Notes: generated by a model not told the origin, from the sequence alone. DNA of 23,199 nt from Acanthamoeba castellanii str. Neff (GCF_000313135.1 NW_004457680.1:1-23199); one strand, 5' to 3'. Positions 1 to 9,787 are shown, counted from the stretch's first letter. Program-made: numbers and translations.

Positions 1-29
1 GACGTGACCCATGGCTGTGTGGGTTGCAG

Positions 30-3000
30 GAGGGGCACGCCGCTGTCGCACTCGGGCAAGGGCTGGGAGATGTTCACGAATCGGGTGCTCGAGGCAGTGA
101 GCAGAGAGCGGGACGGGGTGGTGTTCCTGCTGTGGGGCAAGAGCGCCCAGTCCAAGAGCCGGCTCATCGACCGCTCCCGCCACTCCATCCTCACCGCGGC
201 CCACCCCTCGCCCTTCTCCGCCGACAAAGGTGCCTGCTTGCTCCTCCACCCTAGGACCTGCGCTTTATCTGCCAACAGCCACACGACTGACCTGCGGTGT
301 GCGGCGATGTGCGGTGGTGCGCCTCAGGCTTCTTCGGCTGCAAGCACTTCTCGAAGGCCAACGAACTGCTGATAAAGGCGGGCCATGAATCCATTCGCTG
401 GGCTCTGGCCGACGTCGAGCCCCGATACAACGTTGGCGCTCTTTCGGTGGAAGAAGCGGCTCTGGGTGTTGATGACGTTGACAGCGCGGACGACGATGAG
501 GTCGGCGACAGCGGCACGCAGGTCGAAGTGCCCCCCGGGGCGAGCGAAGCGAGGAATCTCTTCGAGGGCCTGGTGTTCGTCGTGTGCGGCCTCATCGCCG
601 AGATGCGCGACCTCCACGCCAAGATTCGCCAACAGGGCGGCGAAGTGGCGCACATCGTCTCGGCGCAGATCACGCACATGGTGACCACTCAAGCCGAGGT
701 GGACGCGGCCTCCTACAAGGTGGCGCGGGCCATGGCCTACGACCGGGTGCACGTCGTGTCGGCCGACTTCATTCACGACTCCATCCGCGCAGGAGAGCGT
801 TTGGCCGAAGCCGCCTATACCCTTGCCCAGGCCAGCCCCCAGTCCACCGGTACTGTGGCAGAGGGCTACACCTCGTCTCTGGCGAGAAGCGAGCTTTCCC
901 ACAGGACCAAAGAGCTGCCGGCCTTTGGTGTGGCGGAGCAAGAGCAGAATGGGCCTGGCCCAGTCGCAGCGGCGCAGGTGCTGGACTGGCCTTCCGCCAA
1001 CCCCTCGCGGCCGATCATTCGGGCAAAGAGGAAGGCGGTCGTGGTGTCACGCCTCTCAACACCCGCGTTCCAGTTTGCGGCGCCGCCTTCGCAACTGTCG
1101 CTGTCCGCACCGGCCCAGCAGGCATCGACAGGGGTGCAGCTTGCGGCCTTCGGTGCCGCGTCGGCATCGCCTTTGGTCACCCCAGCGCCCGTGCCTGTGG
1201 ACTCGACCGACGACGTTCTGCCGAAGCCGGCCAAGAAGGACAACTGGCGACCCCACTGGGGCCTCGTCAAGATCTACAAGGCGGATGACCCGCACGCCCC
1301 GCACTTCCCAAAGGACTATGACATCGTCCGCAGGGACGTACTGAACGTACACGTCATCCTCGTCATTCTCTTCCGCGTCGTTGGGCTCACTGTGTCGTCG
1401 TGGTATCGAGTGCAGGTGACTGAGCTGAACGAGAATCGGAACAAGTTCTACAGCATGGAGCTGCACGAGGGCAAGGAGAGGGGCAAGAGCTACTTCCGCA
1501 TCTACACCCACTACGGACGCACCGACCTGCTCGATGCCGACTCACAATCTGGTCTGGATTCCACCGGCGGCGTGGCCGAAGAGTCATCGGACCTGTTCGT
1601 CGAGCGCAAGGAATGTCGATACCTCCACAGCCTCCAGCAAGCCAACGTACGCTGCCACACCATCGGCTCCCCACTTTGCCAGTGAACTGTGGGGCGCAGG
1701 AGAATAACTTGAATTCCTTTCGTCACTCCATAGTGGATCTACGACCTGATCTTGGAGGACAAGTCGGACGCCGAGGCCAAGGGCTACAAGTCCATCAAGC
1801 TGGCCGCCGCCACTGTCGGCTCAGAGAAGGGCCGGGCCGTGGACCAGCACCCCAGCCAGGCCAAGGTCGCCCGGGCCAATGGTGCGCCACCACTTCGTTT
1901 TGCCATGGTTGTGATTGGTGGAATGAATGCACTAACCGGCCAATCGACAGCCGACGGCGAAGAGCTCGCAGCTGACGTGGCAACCGCCGCCCAGTTCACT
2001 GACCAGGTGAGGCAGCTGGTGAGGGACATCTACGAAGAGGCGACGAACCAGCTGACGAGCAAGGTCTCGGCGAAAATCACAGCGCGCGGGCTCGAGACGC
2101 CGCTCGGCATCCTCGACCTGGAGCAGATCGCCGAGGGCGAGGCCATCCTGGGCCGCATCCAGGACCACCTCACCTCGACCGGCGGTTTCGTGGACCAGGG
2201 GTCAGTCGCCAAGCTCTCGGGCGAGGTATGATCTCTTTCCGCATGCGCCTGCATTCATTGCATTCCGTAACCCAGGGATGTGATGTGTTTGCTGACGTCA
2301 TCTCTCCTGAATCGTCTCTCCAGTTCTACACTCTGATTCCGCATCGGCTGGGGCGCTCAAAAGCCGAGATGGCCGCGGCGATCATCGACACGATCGAGAA
2401 GCTGGAGGAGAAGCAGGAGCTGCTCCAGCTCATGAAGGACGTGCTCAAGGTACAGCGTCAGGCCTTGGGGCAGCTTTGCGCTGAATGCGGTCATAGCGAG
2501 CGTACGCCCAAACTCACACCACTCTTCGCTCTCTTCTTCTTCTTCGCCACTTTTTTGTTGCGCAGGTTATGAGCCATGTGCGATCAGGCCGCGAGCATGG
2601 TGGGGCGGATCCAGGGGAAGACCTGGAAGTGCAGATCAAGTACAAGGCGCTCAACTGCGCAATATCCCACGTGTCTCACGGTTCCCCCGAGTTCAAGGGC
2701 GTCAAGAAGATGATCAGTACAGCTGCTCACCCCTCATCATCATACAAGCTACAACGTATCTGGTGTGACCTTCTTGTTTGGAATGTGTCATTCCAGGGCA
2801 AGATCTGGACAGCTCCAGCATTCGTCTCGTCAACGTGTTCAAGGTGAGACGTGAGAAGGAGCACGAGCGGTTCACCCAGACTGTCTTCAACACGCGCTAC
2901 CTCTTCCACGGCTCCCGAATGGGTATCCATCATACCACATTCGTCACATACCCGCACATATTCATTTGACTTGTTACTATTTGTGCTGCTCAGGTAATTG

Positions 3001-3470
3001 GCTGGGGATCCTGTCACGTGGCGTGCTTCCGCCGAAGCGGGTGACCACCCTGGGCGTCAAGCGGACGGACGAGGGCCTGCTGGGTGCGGGCATGTACTTT
3101 GGCGAGACCGCGGCCACCAGCGCCAAGTACTCGGCTGTGGGCCAGAAGGGCTACCGCATGATGCTCGTCGCCACCGTGGCGCTCGGCAATATCAAGGACT
3201 ACCACCAGCCCAACCCCGACCTCACCAAGCCTCCGCTCAACTTCCACAGGTGCGCTGGGCTGCGTGCGTGTGGTGTGTGCGGTGAGCGTGTGTCATTGTT
3301 TTCCAGTGAAACTCACGCAACTCATTTCATGTGTCAGTTGCCATGGCGTGAAGTCGACCCCGTACGCGCCGACCGGCTTCGTGGACAGCGAGTACGTCAT
3401 CTACGAAACCGACCAGCAGCGAATCGACTACGTCCTCCAGTTCCAGTTACGCGCCATCTTCTGCTGCTGA
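30..3470 (+). CDS. Uracil-DNA glycosylase - BRCT - WGR - PARP fusion protein (5' partial)
   Basis: Predicted nuclear DNA-repair enzyme. Exons read as 30-229, 328-1346, 1416-1646, 1734-1881, 1951-2225, 2324-2449, 2566-2716, 2797-2922, 2994-3249 and 3338-3445 (or to TGA 3468-3470 if unspliced). Residues 1-88 of the visible part are the C-terminal uracil-DNA glycosylase region: SHSGKGWEMFT, FLLWG..AQ, the leucine/minor-groove loop AAHPSPFSA, and GFFGCKHFSKANELL. The catalytic GQDPYH region lies left of the window. Without a stop, a BRCT domain follows (about 142-226, NLFEGLVFVVCG), then a low-complexity linker, WGR (about 375-500, with YTHYGRTD in place of WGR), the helical PARP regulatory domain (about 540-670) and the ADP-ribosyltransferase domain (about 685-879). 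The ART domain keeps the H-Y-E residues in LFHGSR, GMYFGE and DSEYVIYE. GVLPPKR, GVKRTDEG and CHGVK resemble vault-type PARP4 and Dictyostelium PARPs. The gene probably splices on into the OB-fold region at 3523. Domain calls are firm; exact ends are less so. Confidence 0.85.
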
Positions 3471-3522
3471 CATCACCTTCATGGCGGTCTCTTAATCTAA
3501 ACCGATTCTTGTGTGCGCGCAG

Positions 3523-5293
3523 ACTGCCCGATGACCCTGTCCCTCCGGCTCCCGTACCCGTGAGACCCCCAATTCAAATGACCTTTACCAAGAGACTACA
3601 CCACGACCCCAAGGTCACCGCGTCGAGCCAACGAGCAACGGCATTCACCGCCGCCCCGCCGCTGGAGGTCAAGTCGCGTCAGTGGTTTCCTCCATCTTCG
3701 GCGGCCCAATTCGCCTCCCCGGCCCGCTACGTGCCGTCTTCGTGTACGGCTCCCTCCGTATCGACGGGCGCCACGCCCGGGCGCTCGCAGATCTCACCGG
3801 CGCCGGCGATCACAGTCGCCCCAACCGGGCGATTCCAGGCCGCCGCCAGCACGACCGCTAGCGACGGGCTCACGCCGGTGAGCGCCCTGAACCCCTTCTC
3901 GGTCGCGTGGACGATCGAGGTCAGGGTGGTCTATCTGGTACGGTCACATGGTAGTTTTGACTTGCGTTGACGTTGCTGGAATTGACTGATGATGACCGAC
4001 ATTCTGATGTTGGTCGGCAGCCGACGGAACTGTTCAAGTGGCAGAAGAACGGGAAGGAGGGGCGCCACTTCTGCTGCGATCTGATGGACAAGAACGGCGA
4101 CTGCATCCGCGCCGTCGCGTACAACGCCGTAGCCGACGATATCTTCCCTCGGCTCAAGGAGAACCAGGTATGCCAGATCAGACCAGTAACATGGTGGTTG
4201 CTGGGCGACCTAAAGAAATTGGCGTGAAACAGATTTACAGGATTTCCGGGGGCCACTTCAAGGTGGCCAACAAGAAGTACTCCAAGCTGAGTCACGACTA
4301 CGACCTCACGTTCGCAACCACCACTCTGATTATCCCGATCACCGATCCCACGCGAATCGCCGCGTTCCCCACGCAACAACCCGACTTCCTCCCCTTGTCG
4401 CAGCTGGCCTCTCGCGAGCACGACGAGGTCGTTGGTACCGGCACCCCCGCACACGCACGACCGCACACGCACACGCCCACGACCGCCCACCGCGGACACT
4501 TACAAAAACGAGTCTCCTGCAGCGGTTATCGGGTTTGTGCAGGCGGTGGGCCCATTGGGTAGCATCACGGCCAGAACGACCGGGAACGTCATCCCCAAGC
4601 GTAGCGTGTTCCTGGAGGACCAGACCCGGTCCATAGTCGAGCTCACCCTCTGGTACGACGACGCCAAGAACGCCGCGACCCTCTTCAAGGTACCTCTCCT
4701 TAGCCAACCGACCGGAATGAGGCATCGCGCGCTTACTCGCCGCGGGGGGCGCCGATGTCAGAATGGCGACGTGCTGGCTGTGACGGGGGCGTGGGTGAAC
4801 CGGTTCCGCGGGCACACGACGCTCTCCACCAAGCACGCCTCCTACAAGCTGCACGTCAACTCCTCCGCCTTCCCCCAAACCGCCGCCCTGGTCCAATGGT
4901 GCTTACACGACACGCACAACACCCGCACCTCATAGACGCAACGCACACGACACACGACACGGTATGCACACCTTGTGCTCACTGGACCTTCGCAGGCGCA
5001 GAGATCAAGAGGGGGAGAAGAAACGGCAAACAGAACAAGCGCAGCGCGAAGAGGCCCGACAAAGACTGCAGCAGCAGCAGCATAGGCGGGAGGAGACTGC
5101 TGCGCAACCGCCCACGAGCGCCTGCCCCGGCTGGACCACGGCCCGCGAGCCGCTGTTGTCCATGCAATCCACCAGCGGTGGGCCTCGGGACAGGGCGGCC
5201 GACGACTCAGCTGAGTGGGAGCGGTCGTCGTTCGCGTGGGGCCTGCCCCGGTCGAGCACGACAAGTTCGCGCAGGAGACGGCGGGCGCGCTGA
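3523..5293 (+). CDS. RPA1-type OB folds (DBD-A and DBD-B), probably the C-terminal part of the UNG-PARP gene
   Basis: Single-stranded-DNA-binding region like the large subunit of replication protein A. Exons read as 3523-3937, 4021-4167, 4233-4434, 4523-4689, 4762-4898 and 4996-5293. A Pro/Ser/Thr-rich linker is followed by DBD-A (VSALNPFSVAWTIEVRV, then LFKWQKNGKEGRHF, VAYNAVADDIFPRLKENQ and FKVANKKYSKLSHDYDLTF). DBD-B starts FLPLSQL and continues VIGFVQAVGPLGSIT, RSVFLEDQTRSIVELTLW, NGDVLAVTGAWVNRFRG. The tail is Gln/Arg-rich and charged. The N-terminal protein-interaction fold (DBD-F) and the zinc-containing DBD-C of normal RPA1 are both missing, so this is not an ordinary RPA1. The first exon has no start codon at its beginning. 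An intron 3446-3522 (GTTACG donor, CTGAC branch-like site, GCGCAG acceptor) joins it in frame to the last PARP codon. A separate start at ATG 3579 is the alternative. The last exon is the least certain; an unspliced version would stop at 4935. Confidence 0.7.
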
Positions 5294-6882
5294 TGCGCAA
5301 GAGGCGCGAGGCGGAGCGGATCGAGTACCTGCGCTATCTGATCAATCAGCAGCGTCTGCCCACTGGCCTCGTGGGGCTTGCCCTGTCGTACCTGCCCTAC
5401 GCGCGCCTGCTCGACCTGCAGCGCGCAGAGCCTGCGTTCCTGTCGCGCGACCACCTGGTGACGGCCGACGTGACCAACCTCTGCATATGGCGCGACGGCC
5501 TGTCGCTGCTCGCCGGCGCGACTGGTGACGCCTCGACAACGTCGAAGCTGCTGATGCGGGTCTACGACCACTTGGAGCTGCTCCAGAGGCGCGCGCTCGA
5601 CGCCGACGAGAGGGACCCGCGCAAGTACTCGCCCGTCATCCCAGGCCACGCGCCGCCGCCGCCGGAGACCACCAGTTCGGGTTCGTTGGCCGTGGTCCCG
5701 TCGCTCGAGGAGTTCAAGCGCCGGCTGGACGCCTTCACCAACGGCCAGCTGCGCCACCTTAACTGGGACAACCTCTTCCTCGGTACGCCCACCACCCACT
5801 CGCCAAATACCAGGCATTCCTCGCGCTGTGACTCACACCACCCAGCCGGAGGGAGCGTGGTGGCGTGCCTACTGCCCGAGGCCGATGTGGACCCCGCGCT
5901 GTGGGGCCAGGGCGACATCGACCTGTGGATCGTGGGACTCAACCCCCACCAGGCCCGCGCCAAGGTCTCCACAGTACCCTTGGAATCTCAGGAATTCGGA
6001 GCTAAACTCAATGGTGGGATGGCATGATGGTATGCAGGTGCGGGAGGTCTACGAGCAGGTGCGGCGGGCGCAGAGCGAGAGCGAGGTGTGCGTGGTGCGG
6101 ACCAAGAACGCGGTGAGCATATGCACCCGTCACCCGTCGCGCACGGTGCAGATCATCCTGCGCCTCTACCGCAGCCCGGCGCACGTGCTGGGCGCGTTCG
6201 ACCTCGACTGCGTGGCGGTCGGCTGGGACGGCCGCCAGGTATTGGCCATGCCGCGATGCCTGCGCGCCCTGACCACCAAAACCAACCTGATGGAGCTGAG
6301 CTCTTTACGCACCTTGTCCTATTCCTGCGAGGTACCCACACACACACGCACACACAACCATCGCATCCGCACGCCCGACACTCGCCTGATGCAATTCGTG
6401 TGGGGCAGTTCCGAGCGGTGAAGTACTGCCGGAGGGGATTCGCGCTGCGCGTGTTCGATGCCCAGCAACTACTGCAGGACAGGGCCAAAGGCCGCGATGT
6501 TCACCCTGGAGTGCCGCTGGTCCAGGCCGACGGCGTCGCGCTGGCCAAGATCGTCGGCCTGCAGTTCGCGCTCGACACCCTCAAGGCCGCGCCAGAGAAA
6601 AAGCAGACGAACGCTGGCGAGCCCGACAAGGAGGCGGGTGATGGTGGGGCGGCCTATGACGAGACGTACATACCCTACGGGCCGACGTGGGACGGCCCGC
6701 GGATCCGGCGCTTCCTGGAGCGTAAGCAGGCCCGCGAGCGCGCCCAGCTGCGACAGAGCGGCGCCATCGCGTCGGTGCGCGACTACGCGCCCTTCTTCGT
6801 CTTCGGCGCCAGCCTGGATCAGGTCACCAACCACTCGCGCGCCCACCTCCACCTCCCCTTCACCCTTGTTGAACAGTCCTGA
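5293..6882 (+). CDS. F-box-like / nucleotidyltransferase-fold protein of unknown function
   Basis: Exons read as 5293-5782, 5846-5964, 6038-6331 and 6409-6882, giving 458 aa. Near the N-terminus is an F-box-like stretch (LPTGLVGLALSYLPYARLL...LCIWRDG, about residues 17-70). From about 160 there is a polymerase-beta-type nucleotidyltransferase signature: FLAGGSVVACLL followed by GDIDLWIVGL (GGS at 165-167, D187 and D189), then VREVYEQVR, VQIILRLYRSPAHVLGAFDLD (D258/D260 possible third acid) and a basic EFRAVKYCRRGFALRVF block. The C-terminal IPYGPTWDGPRIRRFLERK and PFFVFGASLDQV look conserved rather than random. From memory, similar proteins occur in amoebae and some large DNA viruses of amoebae, often near F-box or ankyrin repeats; this was not checked. 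Substrate and activity are unknown. The ATG overlaps the TGA of the upstream frame (TGATG), so a fused model with the preceding gene cannot be excluded, though I found no phase-compatible intron. Confidence 0.6.
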
Positions 6883-7199
6883 ATTCTTGCCAAACGAAAG
6901 ATGAAAGTTGGGGCATGAAAATCGTTCTTTTTGAATGATCACTCAAAAAGAACGAACTCCCAACCTCCGCGTTGTGTCGAAATGCGACTCTCTGGCCAAT
7001 TTAGCTACGCGGGAGGGCGATCACATGGTACACCACTGGTGCCAGTGTTCTTGCCCTGGTTGACTTGGTCCGTGTGAGTGTAGGCCAACTGGCTCATACA
7101 ACTTAGTTAATCATCGCTAATGGCCAACTTAATGGCCTTTTTGGAATTGATGACAGTGCTCTTGTACATCGGGAGGTGTTATGTGCTGGCGGAGAAGCT
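6883..7199. other. Convergent intergenic region
   Basis: This is the 3' side of both the nucleotidyltransferase-like gene (+) and the DEK gene (-). It is more AT-rich than the flanking exons. Apart from the hairpin at 6907-6964 it holds a direct repeat of GGCCAACT (near 7083 and 7121). I see no AATAAA on either strand and no open frame with coding character. Confidence 0.6.
6907..6964. repeat. Perfect inverted repeat / hairpin between convergent genes
   Basis: Arms CGTTCTTTTTGA (6923-6934) and TCAAAAAGAACG (6943-6954) are perfectly complementary around an 8-base loop. A second outer pair, GTTGGG (6907) and CCCAAC (6959), extends the symmetry. It lies 25 bases past the stop of the nucleotidyltransferase-like gene. 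It may be a 3'-UTR hairpin or the relic of a small inverted-repeat element. Confidence 0.7.
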
Positions 7200-9364
7200 T
7201 CAGGCGGTGGTGGAGAAGAGCTGACGCACGCACTGGAGGATGAAGGTCGAGTGCTCCTCAACGCTGTGGCCCAGGGCGGCCTCGACGTGCAGCCGCAGCA
7301 GCTTGGGGGTCTGCAGCCGGGCCTCCTCCACCGTGAGCTGCTCCTTCAAGTAGCGCCGCAGCGTCTCCTTGATCGCCTCCTGCGTCTTCTCCGTCTTCTC
7401 CCTCCGCTCCTTCTCCTCCTCGCTCTCCACCTCCACCTTCTTCACCTCCTCCTCCTCCTCCTCGACGACCTTCTTCTCCTCGATCTGCATCTTGTTAGTC
7501 TCACTGTCGGCGGCAGGTTCGGCTGCGACCTCGGCGGCGGCTTCGTCGTTGTCGTCGCCGTCTTCGTCGTCCGAGGCGACGGCGATCTTGCGGCGCTTGC
7601 GGCTGGAGCCCTCCTGCTGGGCCTGAGCCTTGGCGGCCTCCTCGTCAGCGGCATCAGCAGTCACTACCACGGCGTTCTCCTCCCCGTCATCATCGGACAC
7701 CTCCGCGCGGCTTCGCTTGGTTGACTTGGGCGCCTTCTTCTCCTCCTCTTCGTCATCGCTCTCCTTGGCGGCCTTAGCGCGCTCTTCGTGCTTCCGCTTG
7801 GCCTTCACGATCTTCCGCTTCTTCCTCTCTTCCTCCTCCTCTTCCGCCTTCCTCCTCCTCCTCTTCTCCTTTTCCTTCTCCGCCTTCCTCTTCTTCTCCG
7901 CCTCCTTCCGCTTCTTCTCCTTCTTCCTCTTGGCCTTCGCCTTCTCGTCTTCGCTTTCGTCTTCGCTCTCATCATCGCTCTCTTCATCTTCATCGCTGGC
8001 CTTTCGCTTGTTCTTCTTGTTCTTCTTCTTGTCGAGCTTCTTCTGCAGCTCGGCCGCCTCGCGCTCGGCGATGCGGTCCAGCGTTTGCTTGGCCTCCGCC
8101 TCGTTCCTGGCCTGGGTCTTCTTGTCCCACTTGTATAGCTCGTCCATGTCCTCGTCGTCCTCGTCGTCATCGCTCTCAATGTCCGAATAGAAGTCGCTCG
8201 CCTTCGCCTTCGGCTTCTTCTTCGTCCCGTCCTTCTTCTTCTTGTTCTTCGTCTTGTCCTTGCCACCCGTGCTCGTCTGCCGTTGTGTGACAATTGTCAC
8301 CGTGTGCGGTGTGTGTCGTGTGAGTGAGTGAGTGTCGTGTGTGTCGTGTGTGTCGTGTGAGTGCGTACCCGCTTGGCCTTCTTCTCTTTCTTTTCTTTGG
8401 CGACGCGGCGCTGCTCCTTGAGGGCCTCGGCCTTGTCGGCGAGGTTGACGCCGCGGCGCACCTTGCGGGGCGCGGCCAGGAAGGCCACCAGGTCGGCCAC
8501 GAGGGTCTTCTTCTTCCCGTCTTCGCCGTGGGCCACGCCCAGCACGTCGGCCAGCAGCTTCAGGAACGACACGCTCTTCGCCTCCAGCTTCTCCTGCGCC
8601 TTGCCCTAGTAGTCAATGCGTCAGCGTCGCACACGACACGACACACACACCGCACACACCGCACACACGAAGGGCACGCACCTGGTAATAATCGGGCAGG
8701 CCGGAGAAGGCGATGAGGTTGGCCTTGACCTCGTTGGCCTTGCAGGCGCGGTTGTAGAAGATCTGGTGGACCTGCTTGAGGAAGGTGTCATTGCGGGAGA
8801 AGAACTTGATGTTGTCCACCACCAGCTCGCTGTCCTCCAGCTTGCGTCCCTCGCCCTGTTCATTTACAGCATATCAACAATAAACGTTGATTAATTGAAT
8901 CTACAAAATGTAGAAGAAAATGAAACTGTAGCATGCAGGCTCGAGCGTAATGATGATGACGACGATGCAAGAACGTTTACCTCCCATAGGGGCTGGACTT
9001 CCTTCTCCTCGAATTCGAAGCGATTGATGGAGCGACCGCGGCGCTTCTCCTGAACGCGCGGCAGCCAGCGGGCCTTGGGCGAGGCCACCTGCAGCAGCTC
9101 GCGCTTGCCGATGCGGCCCGACTTGTGCTTGCGCTTGGTGGGCGTGCCCGGCCCACTGGGCGACGCCACGAGGTTGGTGGACGTTGGTACCACGTTCTCC
9201 TTGTCATCTTCATCCATCTTCTCATTGGCCGGGGCATCTTCGTGCTGCTTCTGTTGCACCTGGGCCTCGTCAGAGATCATGGCCGTCGTGTCATCCACCG
9301 ACGTCGGCTGGGGCAGAGCCACGGCGAGTGTGTCAGCAGCTTCAGGTACGTAGTCGCTCATCAT
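7200..9364 (-). CDS. DEK: DEK-family chromatin protein
   Basis: Predicted nuclear DNA/chromatin-binding protein. Exons in transcript order: 9364-8981, 8855-8682, 8605-8369 and 8276-7200, all phase 0, giving 623 aa. The N-terminal 128 residues are Asp/Glu/Pro-rich and end in a basic stretch (EKRRGRSINRFEFEEKEV). Residues about 129-250 match the DEK SAP-like core: VVDNIKFFSRND, LHQ-type LKQVHQIFYNRACK, LIAFSGLPDYYQ, then FLKLLADVLGV and LVADLVAFLAAPR. Residues about 266-550 alternate long acidic and lysine-rich blocks. The last 62 residues (KETLRRYLKEQLTVEEARL...LLRLHVEAALG) are the DEK C-terminal helical domain. Human DEK is about 375 aa, so the excess is mostly the charged middle. The start is the first of two tandem ATGs. 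A perfect E2F-type site lies about 65 bases upstream. The intron at 8277-8368 holds a GTGTCGTGT simple repeat. Confidence 0.88.
8311..8362. repeat. GTGTCGTGT-type simple repeat in a DEK intron
   Basis: Imperfect repeats of GTGTCGTGT and GTGAGTGAGT lie wholly inside the third DEK intron (8277-8368), between donor and acceptor. Confidence 0.8.
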
Positions 9365-9787
9365 CTGTACTATTTCCTTGCTCTATCAATTGAAGCTGTT
9401 GGAACTCATCATTTTGTCCACCAGATTTTTGGCGCGAAAACCCCAACCGCCGCAACGGTCCGCAGCCAACGGTTTTTTATTTTGGGCAATTTTGGTGATT
9501 TCCCTTTCCCCCTTTCCCAAAACAAGTTTTCCTCAGCATGACCATGTCGCCCTCGGAGTTTGGGACGAACATGATCGAAGATGATCGGCAACGCGGTGAT
9601 TGGTAGACCGAGCTGGACAACAGGAATTTATCAGGGCTATTACCGGGATTTATCTTGGCGGGCAGGAGTGGTGGGTTGCCCTGTTTGAACAAGCTACCAA
9701 TGGGCGTGTTGGGTCAACACATAAAAGTGCTGCCTTTGGTCTTGTTTCTTCTCACACCTTCCCACACATTCTTCCCAACAACCTAAC
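9365..9787. promoter_or_regulatory. Divergent promoter region between DEK and the secreted-protein gene
   Basis: Shared 5' region of 423 bases. On the DEK side it holds the E2F-type palindrome at 9427-9440. Around 9465-9535 there are T-rich and TTTCCC-rich runs. On the side of the secreted-protein gene a TATA-like CATAAAA lies at 9720-9726, 62 bases before the ATG. It is followed by the C/T-rich leader sequence TTTCTTCTCACACCTTCC. Nothing with coding character is seen. Confidence 0.55.
9427..9440. promoter_or_regulatory. E2F-type site TTTTGGCGCGAAAA
   Basis: This is a near-perfect palindromic match to the E2F/DP consensus TTTSGCGC(G/C)AAA. It lies about 65 bases upstream of the DEK start. 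Human DEK is reported to be E2F-controlled. The same core recurs upstream of the gene at 22910. Confidence 0.6.

Noticed and set aside
3468..3470. TGA as the definite end of the PARP gene
   Set aside because: It lies inside a stretch with good donor, branch-like and acceptor signals, and the next exon has no start of its own. It is kept only as an alternative.
5178..5274. An intron joining the OB-fold exon to the nucleotidyltransferase-like protein (GTGGGC...CGCGCAG)
   Set aside because: The acceptor looks good, but the phases do not match the OB-fold frame. Every AG I checked in the region gives the wrong phase.
4755..5528. Long + strand open frame with Arg/Pro/Ala-rich composition
   Set aside because: It is a frame-shadow across the OB-fold tail and the F-box-like exon in GC-rich DNA, with no domain signal.
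7369..8190. Long + strand open frames rich in Ser, Leu and Phe opposite the DEK gene
   Set aside because: They are the complement of the Lys/Glu-rich codons of DEK. They have no start context, no domains and no exons that continue them.
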